Below, piece by piece: positions 48,301 through 59,367 of a DNA stretch of 64,000 nucleotides; the first letter of the stretch is position 1; each line of letters starts with the position of its first letter. The notes beneath the pieces were generated by a model. It saw only the letters and a program-made list of their open reading frames with translations, ran no database searches and was not told the origin of the DNA. A program made the position numbers and the translations under genes. The DNA is from Toxoplasma gondii ME49 (Eukaryota; Apicomplexa; Conoidasida; Eucoccidiorida; Sarcocystidae), in contig NC_031476.1 in assembly GCF_000006565.2 (NCBI RefSeq), positions 4,959,900 through 5,023,899 on the forward strand, read 5' to 3'.

Positions 48301-48861
48301 GATGTAGAACTGATACACAAAAGCGAGTGGAGGTCGGACAAATGAGAGTAACCACACATGCAATTATATCTATATCTACATATATATATGCCTATATATA
48401 TATGGATATATATAAGCCAAGCATGGGTGATGTAGAGACAGCTAGGTAGGCGCAAAGACGCAGAGAGTGCCTGGTGTCGGAGAGCAGACATTGCAGCGAG
48501 AGAGGAGAGAAGAAACGGATGCGATGGACAAAAGAGAAGAGACGAAAGAAGACAAAGGGAGAAAACGAGAAGAGGAGAGCGAGGAGGACGAGAGGGAGGA
48601 GAAGGAGAGACGCAAGAAGAATCCTCTCTCTGAGACGACCGCGGCGCGCGTAGAGCCTCTGAAAAGATGAGATTCACAAGGCAGAAGAGACGGAACTCAG
48701 GGCAGCGTTCTGCATTGGCGTTACAGAATGCATTGTTGCCAATTCTTTCTTACCATTGCAGGCCGGGGGAAACTCCCGACGCCTGGCGCAACGAGTCCGG
48801 CCATCCCCGCGGAAGGCGGCACAGCGCCTCCGGGTACGAAGGGCAGAGCTCCGGGATGCAT
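40017..48861 (-). CDS. RBM25: RNA-binding protein 25 homologue (RRM and PWI splicing factor)
   Basis: RBM25 proteins associate with U1 snRNP and tune splice-site choice in the nucleus. Seventeen phase-consistent exons: 48754-48861 (ATG), 48093-48147, 47696-47931, 47029-47181, 46707-46781, 46177-46284, 45619-45734, 45424-45507, 44816-45172, 44187-44270, 43826-43891, 43281-43351, 42305-42441, 41301-41741, 40905-41098, 40560-40620, 40017-40265 (TAG); 864 residues. The N-terminus is Pro/Gly-rich like the family. The RRM is at about 111-185 (VTVYVGNI, LAAFGFCDF). The middle is a charged Arg/Glu helix region with a poly-Ser run (about 335-370). The PWI domain is at about 770-860 (EKLFVYDIDWSLL, LRPWVRKKVCEFMG, EEAEGFVRNMWRLLIYEQ). 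The exon 9 donor (AAG/GTTCGC) is the weakest join. Introns carry TA tracts and a purine minisatellite. Confidence 0.93.
41828..42008. repeat. Purine minisatellite GGAAGAGAGGGGAAGGAAGAGA
   Basis: About fifteen head-to-tail GGAAGAGAGRRGAA units in the RBM25 intron 41742-42304. The strand is pure purine over nearly 180 bases, so it could form triplex or R-loop structures. All six frames stay open, giving false ORFs. Confidence 0.95.
43711..43784. repeat. TA microsatellite in RBM25 intron
   Basis: (TA)n with TATGTATACG interruptions, close to the exon ending 43826. Further TA tracts lie at 43468-43510, 44390-44463, 44690-44747 and 45318-45365, each in a separate RBM25 intron. Confidence 0.95.
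45027..45117 (-). repeat. Trinucleotide repeat encoding poly-Ser in RBM25 exon 9
   Basis: GAA/GAG/GGA triplets on + read as TCT/TCC Ser codons in the RBM25 frame, giving about 30 Ser residues. This run is likely polymorphic in length. Confidence 0.9.
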
Positions 48862-50928
48862 GGTGGAAGCAGAAAAGAGAAAATATGCAGGAAAAAAAAC
48901 AGCGGTGTATAAGTTGGAGACAAAGAAACGCGAGAGACAACCACAGAACCTGCACAAATATATATATATATATATATGTAAAACGGGAGAGTGGCGTCGA
49001 GAGGGATGACGTGGAGCAGAGGAGGAAGAGGGAGGAGAACTGGGGAATGGAGCAGAGAAGCCAGAACGAGAGAAGACGAGACAGGCGCGCAGAGAGCAGC
49101 GTAGCTTCGCCGTCCTCCCCTCTCCGAAGACTTCAGAGAGGACGAGAAGGAAGATAGGAGCGAGGAAGAGGAAAAGATGCGACAGATGACAAGGGAGAAG
49201 ATGAAGAAGTGGAAGGCGCCGAGGAGGGGGGAAGGGGAGTATCCACGCGAGCAAGGCGAGAGCGCCGCCGGCGACCGAAGGCAGGAGCGTCAGGCTTTTC
49301 TTTTCCGGGGGATTTTCAGATTGCGAGACGCGGAGAAGAGGGGAGTCGACGCGACCGAGCGTTTCTGTTTCCAGTTGATTCCAAGTGGAAAGAGAGCTCT
49401 GAAGAACGCGGGAACAGAGGTTGTAAAGACGAAAAACTTCTCCTGTCTGTCTCTCTTCGGCGCCACCACCGCCGCCGCTGTTCTCGGCCTCTGTTTGTAT
49501 CGTGTCTGTCTGTTTTCCTCTCGCCTTTTGAGCAGAATCTTTCAGGGTGCCGCCTCGAGAAAAAGGCCTTTCTTTCGACGCGTTTGGCTTTGCCCCGCTG
49601 CGCTTCTCAACCTCGGCCGTGTCTCACGCGGAGGTGAAAACTTGGAAAAAGGCGAACAGCTGCGCCAGGCCTCGACGGCGCGGAGGGAGGAAGTGCGAGA
49701 GCGGAGACAAGAAGAAAAGGGTTCTCGAGAAAGCGAAGGAAAACCGTTCGGGAGTCCAGGCCAGCTGCGCATCCACCGGAAACGCGTGAGCGGAAATCTC
49801 AGGCGCTGGAGCGCGAGGAAGGCAGCGTCTGCATGTCGCTTTCACAGCGAACCTGAGGCGAGGAAAGCGGCAGGGAAAAAAGACTTTGCGTCTCCTAAAA
49901 AGGCTAAAAGTCGACGGGGACTCTTCGCGCGAAAAGCAGCGAGTTGGAAATGGGCTCTGCATGCGCTTGGATCGCACACACAACAGCTCGCGAGTTGCAG
50001 GCGAGTGAGAAGGCGGTGGGCGACGACGCCCCGAGCGAAAACGCCGTCGAAGGAAAAAGAAAGCAGAGATCCCCGAAAAGAAGCGAAGAACGAGGCTGGC
50101 GCTCCGCGGAGTTCGTCGGCAAAGCACCGTGGAAACGAAGAACTGTGACGCGAGGAAGTAGAGAGGGACACCGACGCAACGAGGCAGCAAGGCATCAAGG
50201 CAACAGCGTTTTCGCGTTTTCGCCTGGGAACAGCAGAGACACAGCGAAAGCGACGGAAGGCTTCTGTTCCTCTGCGTCCGTCGGTGCTTCGCAGAGTCGC
50301 CTGACGTCTGTGTCTGTATCTGTGTGTCTGCAAGGCCAACGCATTTGTACGGCCGACGACTCTGCTCTGCGTGAGTCGGATCTATTTGGTTGCCTGCCCG
50401 CTGCGTCGGCGAGGTGACTGGGGAAGTGAAGCCATCGCAGCGAGAGAGAAGACGCAACACACCTGCGTCGCGCAAACAGGCGACAGACGCTTCGGCTGAC
50501 CTCAGCTCGCGAGGAGATCTCTGCAGAAAAATCTGACTCTGCTTGTCTCTCTGGACAGTCTTCGTCCACCTCGCGCCGCGCGCGCAGACCACAGACAGTT
50601 GGAAGCCAAGGGCAGCTGAGTTTTCCTTCTCTCCGTCGACGCAGCTCGGTCTGATATCCTTTGACGGGGCGTCTACATGAAGGAACTCCGTCTCTTCTCT
50701 CCCGTCCTCGAGCTGCTCGACTCTCTCCACTCTCTCCACTCTCCCCACAACTGTTCAGAAACAAGATGCCCCCTCACTCCAGGCCTCCTCTCTTTCACCA
50801 CCCTTCAAATACAAATGCACACATATTATACCGATACATATCGATCGATATCGATATCAATATATAAAAACATGTATACAACTTCTATCCATATGCAAAC
50901 ATATGCGCATATACATGTATTTATATAC

Positions 50929-50963
<35 letters not shown>

Positions 50964-51531
50964 CATACATATAGACATACACCTATATTGCCTGTTGTTG
51001 AAGGCGAAGGCTGTGTGACTGCATGTTTGAGTCGACAGGGAGTGTCGCGTTCTTTCAGCCTGAAGCTGCGCATGCGCTTTGCGGTCCGTTTGTTCGCCTT
51101 TTTGCGTCGGGATATCGGCGCCCTTCGTCTCTCTGGGGAGGGATAACCTCCGCTGATTGGAGCAGAGTGGACAGAGGGAAGCTTAGAAACCAGTTCTGTG
51201 CGAGCTTTCCGAAGAAACGCGTTTTCAATGAGGCATTCGCGACCAAGGAGGACATCTCTATGAAACACAGTCGGTCTTGTCTCTGCGCCTTTGCCGAGTG
51301 ACCGGAGTAGCCTTCGACGGAGTTCCGGTCACCGAAAAACTTGCCCACCCCCCTCCTGTTCCTCCGAATAAACAGACGAACCATCGTGCGAAATACCTGT
51401 AGTGAATAAATGCATTTTTAAATGGACAGTTACAGCTGCGAGTACTTGGACACAAAATCCACGAATCTTGGCACATCTAAACTGATTATATATATATATA
51501 TATAAATTTACGCATATATATTTGTGAATTT

Positions 51532-51570
<39 letters not shown>

Positions 51571-52296
51571 GTGAAGAGGTTGCAGATACCAGAAGAGGAT
51601 ACCAGTGCCTTCGTGTTTGCGTCTGTTCAGTGCCACTGGCTGCATTTCTCAACGAGAACTCCGGTTCGTTTGCTGGTGGAGAGTGCATCCTGTGAGGTTG
51701 ACGAGCGCGCGTAAACTCTGGCAGGTGGAAAGGCGGCTGAGAGGCGACAGAAGCGCCGCCTGAGGTTGGGCGTCAACGCGTCCTTTTTGTGTGGTAGCCG
51801 AGACTGACTCACACGAACGCGAGGCGATGGGAGTTTGCATATCCTCGTTCTCACAACAACCGCAAAAGGTTTACACACAACCTCACCAGCTTCTGCCAGA
51901 AACGTATCCACAAGAAAGTGAAAAACATCTCGACCCCCTCTTTGACAACGCAAAGACAATTAAGTTTAAAATCCCTTCAAGAGACACCCACAGAAGCTTA
52001 CCAACGCATTCACACACATTGACACTTCCACACAGCGATTTATACACACAAAAATAAACTCCGGGACATACACGCATGTATATACATCATATATATACAC
52101 ATATATATATATATATATATAGATAGATATATCTGTATGCATACATATGTATATATATATATATACGTATATCTATGTACATGGCTCCCTGAGAGTGAGT
52201 GGACATGTCTTTTTCGGGTAGAGATGGGCGGCGGTGGCCGTTGTGTAGCAGAAGCGAGAAGTTTGAAGAGATGACGTTGATCTCTGTTCGAAAGGT
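48862..52296. other. RBM25 promoter/leader and ASNSD1-like 3' region
   Basis: Contains TA tracts at 48957-48976, 50941-50962, 51485-51566 and 52093-52170. Overlapping long frames occur on both strands at 49177-50148 (+, 323 codons, Arg/Lys-rich with one hydrophobic stretch) and 49624-50748 (-, 374 codons). Neither has recognisable domains or splice evidence. In this GC-rich stretch they may be compositional. No gene is called with confidence. Confidence 0.45.
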
Positions 52297-55200
52297 CTAC
52301 TCTCTTGGGGGTTCTCTGAAACGCTCTGTGCCTTTGACTTGGCGGTTCGAGAGCGCGCACCGACGATTCGAGAGCTGCGCGGCGCGAGTGCCGAACTGAA
52401 TCGCCCGCTTCCGCGCGAAGGCCGCGAAGAACATTTCCTCAAGAAGCGCGCAGATTCGCACCAGCCATTTGCTCGACCGCCATGCAGGAGTCGCTCGGAG
52501 CTGCGCATGGACTGAGGCCGCCAGCTCCCGAGGCGCTTCAGAAGCGGGAGAAGGAGAAGAAAACGCAGAAGCGGGAGAAGGAGAAGAAGAGGCAGAAAGG
52601 GAACAAGAAGAAGAAGAAGAAGAAAAAGAAGCACAGTGAGGAGACGAGGAAGAACAAGAAGGAGACATGGGGAGCGTCGCGGGAGCTGGGGAGGCGCGGG
52701 GAGAAGGGCAGGACTGGGATGAAGAACGCGGCGACGCGACAGAAAAAGACTGGGTTGGAAGCGGTGTGCCGCTCTCGCTGTTGTCGCGGTGTCTCCCCAG
52801 AGGGGCGTTGCTTTCGTTCGTCTGTGGCGAATCCGCAAGACGAGAAGGAGGAGAAGGCGGGGAGAGGATGCAGGAGAAAGGCAGGGCAGAGTCGACGAAC
52901 TCGAGAAAGAACGCGTCAAGGAACGGCAGTCGAGGAACACGCGAGAAATGCGAGAAGATGCGGCTATCTCGGCCGAGGTTCCGGCGCCAGAGGCGACGAA
53001 GGTCTCTGCGGAGGACAGCGACGAAACGAAGGAGACAGGTGCATGCAAACGTCGGCGAAAAACGAGCAGAGTGGAGGGAAAGATGCACCGCGGAAGGAGG
53101 CACAACGCGACATAGACGGGCGACAGGCGTGGAGACAGAACGGCTGGAAACCTGCCTCGCGCCTTTCCAAGAAAGACATCCCTCCCAGAACTCTTCGTGT
53201 GTCTCCGCCGGCCCTCGACTTCGGTCTTTTTCGCGTGGACCTAGGCGAAGCCAGCGCGTATTGTGGAACGACGAACTCGCGAATGCGGATTCGCCTTCAG
53301 CGAAAAAAACGCATCCCTCCCGTCGCCTTGACACCTCCGGGAAAGCCGGCGCGAAACCCAAGCGCATGCAGTCAAAGAAAAATGCACGAACTTACAGAAG
53401 CATCTCGGCTCGAACGGCCTCGGCGCCGCGTCGCAGGCGGGCAGTGCGGTGGCGTCCGTAGCCGCCGAACAGTTCGTCCGCGCCGCTGCCGAGGAGGAAG
53501 ACGCGACTCCGGACTTCGTACGTCTTTCTTGGAGGTTCTGTCCAATACACGAGAAGGCAGTGGCGCATCCGGTCGCACTCGAGTGGAGCGAAGACAGTAC
53601 ATGCAACAGGCGAAACCAGCCAATGCGGACAAAGTGAATCTGCAAGCACCTATGCATCCATAATATGCATATCTCTTTATAGATCTTTAGATATCTTTGT
53701 ATATAGTTTTGAATATATTTATAAATATAAATATATAACGAGAGAGAGAGAACGAGGTACACAGTAGTTCAAGAAAGCTGGTGTAAAGACAGGACTGGAA
53801 CAGGCGGGCACTGAGTAGCTGGATAGAGATGAAATCTGTCTGTGTGAAGAAGAAACTGGGAGTTGTTTCCTGAAAACGGAAGGCATCCCCACTCCGAAGG
53901 TGAAACGTTCCCAGATGAATTTCGACAAACAGCATGTGCAGAGAATGGCGACGCGGTGACGCTCGCATCGCTAGAAGCAGGGCATCAAGAGGATTCCGAC
54001 ATCGAAATGAACGAGTCGAGAGGCAGACCTGAGTGTCTGCACCGAACGCCTCGCGGCCTCTCCTGCGTCGACGTTCATGCAGGAGCCTTTGCATGTCGCC
54101 ATGTGCAGAAGAAATGCGCGCAAAAGAAGCAAAGCGACGAACGGTCGTAGGATCTTCCCTCGACCGACCCACACACACCAAGCTGGATGTTTAACGAAGC
54201 GCACTGTGGCTCTGCAGAAACGAGACTCAGATGCAGCGAGTGCAGAACCTGAAAACGCATCTCCCGTACACATTCGGAAGACGGCTCCAGAGCGCTTACC
54301 TGTCGACGCGAGACTCCCCCCGCCGCCGTCGCCACAGGCAGCGTACCACGGCAGAGGGGCATCCATCGGAGACAGAGAGTCTCTGCGTTTTTTCTCGTCT
54401 GCAGAGAAGGTGGAACGACCCGTTCCGCCGCGCGTCTGCGGCTCTCGAGACTCCGCGTCGTCGCTGCGACCAACGGCCGTTGCCTTCTCGCTCTTCCCTC
54501 CAGTCGCAGCGGCGAGGATCGTGCAGCGGTCGCCAGCTGCCGCAGGTGTCTCCTTGTCTCCATCTGTCTCGTTTTCTTGCTTCTTCCTCGGCCTCGCCCG
54601 GTGGACTGCACACAGTTGGTGAAGGACGAGGTCTGCAGGCAATGAAAACCAGCCTCTGCCTCCCAGATGCAGGCTTCGTGGCTTGCGCGCATTCGGGTCC
54701 TCCAGGTCGCTCGCGTCCCCACAGCTAGGCCAGCGTTCGCCCCCGTCTTCGCAAGCGTTTGGGCCATCTTTCCGAGGCCTTTGTTCTTTCTCGCTTGCAG
54801 TTGTCGCCGGAACAGCAACGCCTTCGCCTAGTTTCCGTGCATCTGCGAGCGCTGCCTCGCCTTCGACTTGCGCGAGCTGCAGAAGCTTCAAGCAACAGAG
54901 TCGACAAGCGCCGTGGACGCATCCCGCCTTCGCCTTCATCCTACAAAATTGACAAGCCAGAAAGGCAGGGGCCGCCGGAGAAGAACGCGAATCAGAAGCA
55001 GGAGAAGGAGGAGAAGAAAGCGAACGTCCAGGAGAAGCAGAGGGAGATGAGGAAGAAGAGGACAGAGAAGAAGACGCGAGAGAACAGGTTGCCGCTGACG
55101 TAGGAAAGCCGCGAGCAGTCCCGATCTGGTGCGAGACTGACGCAGTTGCCATCTTCGGCGCGGGGCTACTTCGCAGGTGTAAAGGTTCCCAGACGTTGGA

Positions 55201-58200
55201 CTCCAGAAGGCTCTTCCACTCCGGTTCTTTGTAAAAGGAGGACGAAACCAGGTAGCCTTTTCCTCTGTAAACATCCACCGGAAAGTCAAAAGGCAAAGTC
55301 CTGATGCTTGCGGTCAAGCTTTCAGCAGTCCGTATGAACACCGCAGCCGCTCAAACGCATTCTCCGAGAAAAGCGACGGCGCCGACACTCCGCTGTTCTT
55401 GTAGGATGTCGCGTCTCTCTTTGCCATCGCTCCTCGATCGTATATATATATATATATATATATTATACGGCCTTATACATTAGATACATATGCATTATTG
55501 ACGCATACATATATGTATGCTTATTTTAGTTTCGCTGTCTATCCGCATGCATACGTGTGTCTGCATGAAGCAAAAACGGAAGCTCTACAGCACAAAGAAT
55601 ACATAGATACGCATATATAGATATCTGGACATCCGTCAGATGGTGCATGACGCAGCAGCGTAGCTTCTCCTTTCGTTCATCTCAGTCGCATGTTAGACGT
55701 ATGGATCTGTAGGCTAGAATATCAGAACTGTATGGAATTTCATGCGGTGCAGAGTCTTCAGGAGGTTCCGTTTCTACGCGCCTGGAGGCTCTTTGGAGTA
55801 CTGGAAAAACTTGGGAGAAGCTGCTCGTGATCTGAAGCCGCCTGTCCAGTTTTTACGCGAGCTCTGCGTCTTTCCAGTGGATTATCTCAGAGGCGGAATG
55901 ATCCCGTCTCTCTGCTCAGAGGCACACCTGGCAGCGAAGTAGAGAGCCGAGGCGATGTTGACGTCCATGTGTGTCTCGTGAGGCGCGACGAGACGGAGGA
56001 TTTCCTCCTCCGCATTTACTGCTTCTTCCTCAGTGACGTCGACGCAGACAAAGCGGAGATCGAGGTCGCAGCACCCTCGGTTCAAGGCTGCACTTCGCTG
56101 TTCCGTCTTCTCCAGGTTCGTCCATCTCTGAAGAAGATCTGCGTAGCTCGCGAGACCTGTCAGTCGATCTGGGGCAGCTGCGGTGAACGCGACATTCACG
56201 AGCTCCACCACGAACTTTCGTCTGCTACCAGCCGGCGCTCGCTTGTCCTCTCGTTCGCCTCTCTCTCTGCCTTCTCCGCCTCCGCCCTCCAGAGGTGGAG
56301 GCGCCAGTCGACCCTCCGAGAGGAGCCGAAGGACGAGCGCGGCCAGCAACGACGAGTCAACGCCCCCTGAGAACAGAATCGCAAGACTGTCCTCTTCGCT
56401 CTCACCTGTCGTTTCCTGTCCTCTCTTCTCGCCTTCCTCCTCTTTTCTCTCTTCTCGCGCCTCGGCCTTCTTTCCCTCGGGCATGGTCTCCACCCTCCTC
56501 GCGTCTGCTGGCGCCCGGCTTCCCCGAGGGCTACACGATCGCCAGACAGCTTCTTCCAGTTCGCGGAGGAGCGCCTGCGCAACGCCGAGAGCCTCGCTGG
56601 ACAACGCGGCCTCTGTAGCGGCCTCCTCTGCGTCTCCCGTCGGACTTTTGCGGCTCTGGAGGCCTCGCGAAGAAACCTTTCTGCTGCGACACTCGGCGCA
56701 GCCTGGCACCTGACACCACAGGTGCGGCGAGGCGAGAGGCGGCGAACGCATCCAGGGCAGGAAGGAGAGCGTCGGAGAGAAAACGGACTGCGCCAAACGC
56801 GAAAGAAAGGCTTCGTCAGATTCCCCCACCTCCGCAGCCTCCTCAGCCTCCACAGCCTCCTCAGCCTCCGCAGCCTCGCCCGCAGGCGAATCCCGTCCAG
56901 ACGGAGAACCCAGAGATTCCAAACAAGACGAAGCAGCAGTCGGTGGCGCAGACGAAGAAACAGGCGAAGAAGCAGGCGAGGCAGATGAAGAATTCACTGT
57001 GGAGGAAGGCGAGAAAACAGAGGACGACGGAGAAGAGGCGGAAGAACAAGGATAACTGTGTTTGAGACCTGCGCGAGACTCGCACATGTCTGGCGGTCGT
57101 CTGTCCTCGTTGGGGGCTGGGCGCCGCCAGTCGTCGTCCCGCGTCTCTGTGTGACGAGGGTGTCTGAATTCGTCGAGGAGAGACAAGATGCGGTCGAGAG
57201 ACAGTGCGCGAACTCCATCAACGGGAACCTCCTCTCGTCGCTTGAAGACGCGCGAGTGGGCCGAAGACGCACAGCCTGCAAGGCCCCGAACCGCGGAGCT
57301 TTCGGAAATGGCGCCTGTTGCAGAGTCGCAAGAAGACCTGCCCTCTATCCCCTGAGAAAGGCGCAGCACAGGAGAAGACGAAGAAGAAGAAGAAGAGGAA
57401 GAAGAAGAGCAAGAAGAGCAAGAAGAAGAGGAAGAATGGACGGTACGGGTCTTCAATGGAGTGGTAATGGAACATCCAGGAGGGAGCACAAATGTGAAGG
57501 CCTCTGAACGATGCTCCCTGTGTTGTTTCTGTCTCTCAGAGATCCCTTCGATTTGCGCGACATTTTCTTCAGATTCATCCTCTTCCCAGGGAGGACAGAC
57601 GGCGCAGGTCGAACTCGAAAGCGAGAGAAGAAGAGCAGGAAACGCGTCGCCTTGTCGCGGAACAAGAGAAACGCGTCTTCTCTCTCCGCCTTCGCCTCCA
57701 CGCCGGAAGAATCGTTCGTCCCAATGAGACGCAGAAGAAGCGGCAGACCGAGGAGCGAAAGGCGAAGACGTCGAGGAGGAAGACGAGGAAGGCGGAGGAG
57801 CGGAGACGGCGAGAGCTGAGTCGTCTATCTCTCGCGAAGGCATCGACAAAGAGCCGCCAGAGGGCGCGACGTCGAGAGACGAAGACGGCAGTGAGGAGCA
57901 GCAAAGAAGCGAGCGTGTACCGACTTTGTCTCGGCAGAAGAAAAGCTTCCGGAGATGGCCCGAAAAGAAAACCATCGCAAACCGCGCCTGGAAGTCTCCT
58001 CTTTGCAATCTCCACAGCGTTCCGTGTTTTTCCTCGGTGCGATCTCCTCTTTGTCGTTCTCTTTTTTCGATTGCTTTCTCGCCGCCTCCTTTCCTGTCCT
58101 CACCTTCGTGATCTTCTTCACCGTTTGCGTTTGTCTCAGACGGCTGCCTGCGACAAGAGGTGAGACTCTCGAGGAGAGTCAAGACTTCTTCGTCGCTTCT

Positions 58201-59283
58201 GCATTTTGTGTGGAGCTCGACCAGAAGGTTGGAGCAAAGTTCGTCGATATCCGGAACTCCGTCACAGTCTCCTCCTTCTCGATTCGCTTCTGTCTCTTCT
58301 GTCTCCTCTGTCTCTTCTAGCTTTTCTGTCCCTTCTAGTTTTTCTGGGTTTTCTACTGCTCGATTCCCTTTGCCTTGATGGCTGCTGAGCAAGCGTCGCT
58401 GGTTCTTTGTGCGTCTCCAGGCAAATGCCGGAGATCCGAAGACGTCGCCATCCCATACGAGGAGGCTGGGGAGACATGCGACTGTGCGTTTCTCGAAGTT
58501 CTCTGTTGTGTCCGTTTGGTCTCCGTCTCCCGAGCTTTGGCGTCTGCCATCTCCTTGAGAATCCTGCGAGATCCGGTCCGCTTCCTCCGTGCCGCCGACG
58601 CGCCTGCCACTGAGACTCCCCTTCGTCTCAGGCGCGCGGCCTGCGTCGTCTTCCAAGGGCGTCCTCGGCACTGTCGGATTGTCGACAACGTCCTCTCTTC
58701 TCGAGAGAAAAGAGTCGAAGAGATGGACGGCAAGGCGAGTAGACGGTGCGCGTTTTACAGTGCATGAGGAGAAACTCAGGTCAGGTTCGACGACGCCTTT
58801 CCCTGCGTCCTCAACTTGTCGCTTCTCCCCCTGAGGACGTTCCTCTCCAGAGCGTTCTTCTCCGTCTTCTCTCGCTTCGTCGCCTTCACCTGTCGCTTCT
58901 ACACCGTATCCTCTTCGTCCTGTTTCTGGACTTCTGCACTGCGTCTCGCTCGGCCGCCCCCAAGACGGCGGCGCCGCTGCCGTGAGAGCCTCTGCTTCAG
59001 AAGAAGAACGAAGAGAAAGGGAAGGAGGAGAAGAAGGAAACGACGGCGATGCTGCTTGGCCGCAGATCCAAATGGACTCAGACTCAAAGAAGAGGGAGAC
59101 GGACGCAGACGAACCGGCAGATGAACAATCGGCAGACAACCACTGTCGTCCGTTGACCGAGGGAGAAGAAGGAGAGAGAGGAGAAGATGAGGAAGAAGAA
59201 CGAGAGGAGGCCGAAAGAGAAGAAGAACTCCACTGAGACCTTGAGCCGTGGGCTCGAAGAGAGACGACGAAGGAGGCCGACAT
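52297..59283 (-). CDS. ASNSD1: Asparagine synthetase domain-containing protein (ASNSD1-type) with large insertions
   Basis: Relative of glutamine-dependent asparagine synthetase; the substrate of ASNSD1 proteins is unproven. Exons: 55928-59283, 54300-55264 (acceptor TTTACAG, donor CAG/GTAAGC), 53396-53537 (donor GTAAGT), 52297-53005 (stop); about 1723 residues against about 640 in human. Exon 1 holds a degenerate N-terminal amidotransferase region (LPSLLVWDGDVFG, LFFCRDKVGTRSLLC), then the synthetase PP-loop ILFSGGVDSSLLAAL (about 970) and HMDVNIASALYFAAR. Exon 2 continues GKGYLVSSSFYKEPEW, then a roughly 300-residue insertion with a Cys/His cluster. Exon 3 resumes with VFLLGSGADELFGGYGRHR. 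Exon 4 has RRNLGRDSRI, PRLPFLD, a Ser/Pro insertion, and KRAIQFGTRAA. No MCG start was found; the open frame extends upstream to about 59367, so the real first exon may be elsewhere. Confidence 0.9.
54880..54956 (-). other. Cys/His cluster within the ASNSD1-like insertion
   Basis: Encodes CQFCRMKAKAGCVHGACRLC and a further Cys: pairs of CxxC with HxxCxxCC, about residues 1222-1245 of the protein. The spacing suits a small zinc-binding knuckle. Similar C-x2-C ... C-x2-CC tails occur in some tRNA dihydrouridine synthases, but no such domain surrounds this one. Confidence 0.6.
55440..55464. repeat. (TA)n microsatellite in ASNSD1-like intron
   Basis: About 12 TA units in intron 55265-55927. Confidence 0.95.
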
Positions 59284-59367
59284 GGTGCCAGCGTCGGACT
59301 CTTGGAAAACGGAGAGCGTTTCAGATGGTTGTCGAAGGCGGTTTGCGCAGACTGTGATTCAGTCTCA

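Noticed and set aside
52482..53663. 393-codon + strand frame rich in Lys/Arg/Glu
   Set aside because: It lies opposite ASNSD1-like exons 3 and 4, whose motifs (GSGADE, KRAIQFGTRAA) identify the coding strand. The frame is open because the complement is Ser/Ala codons.
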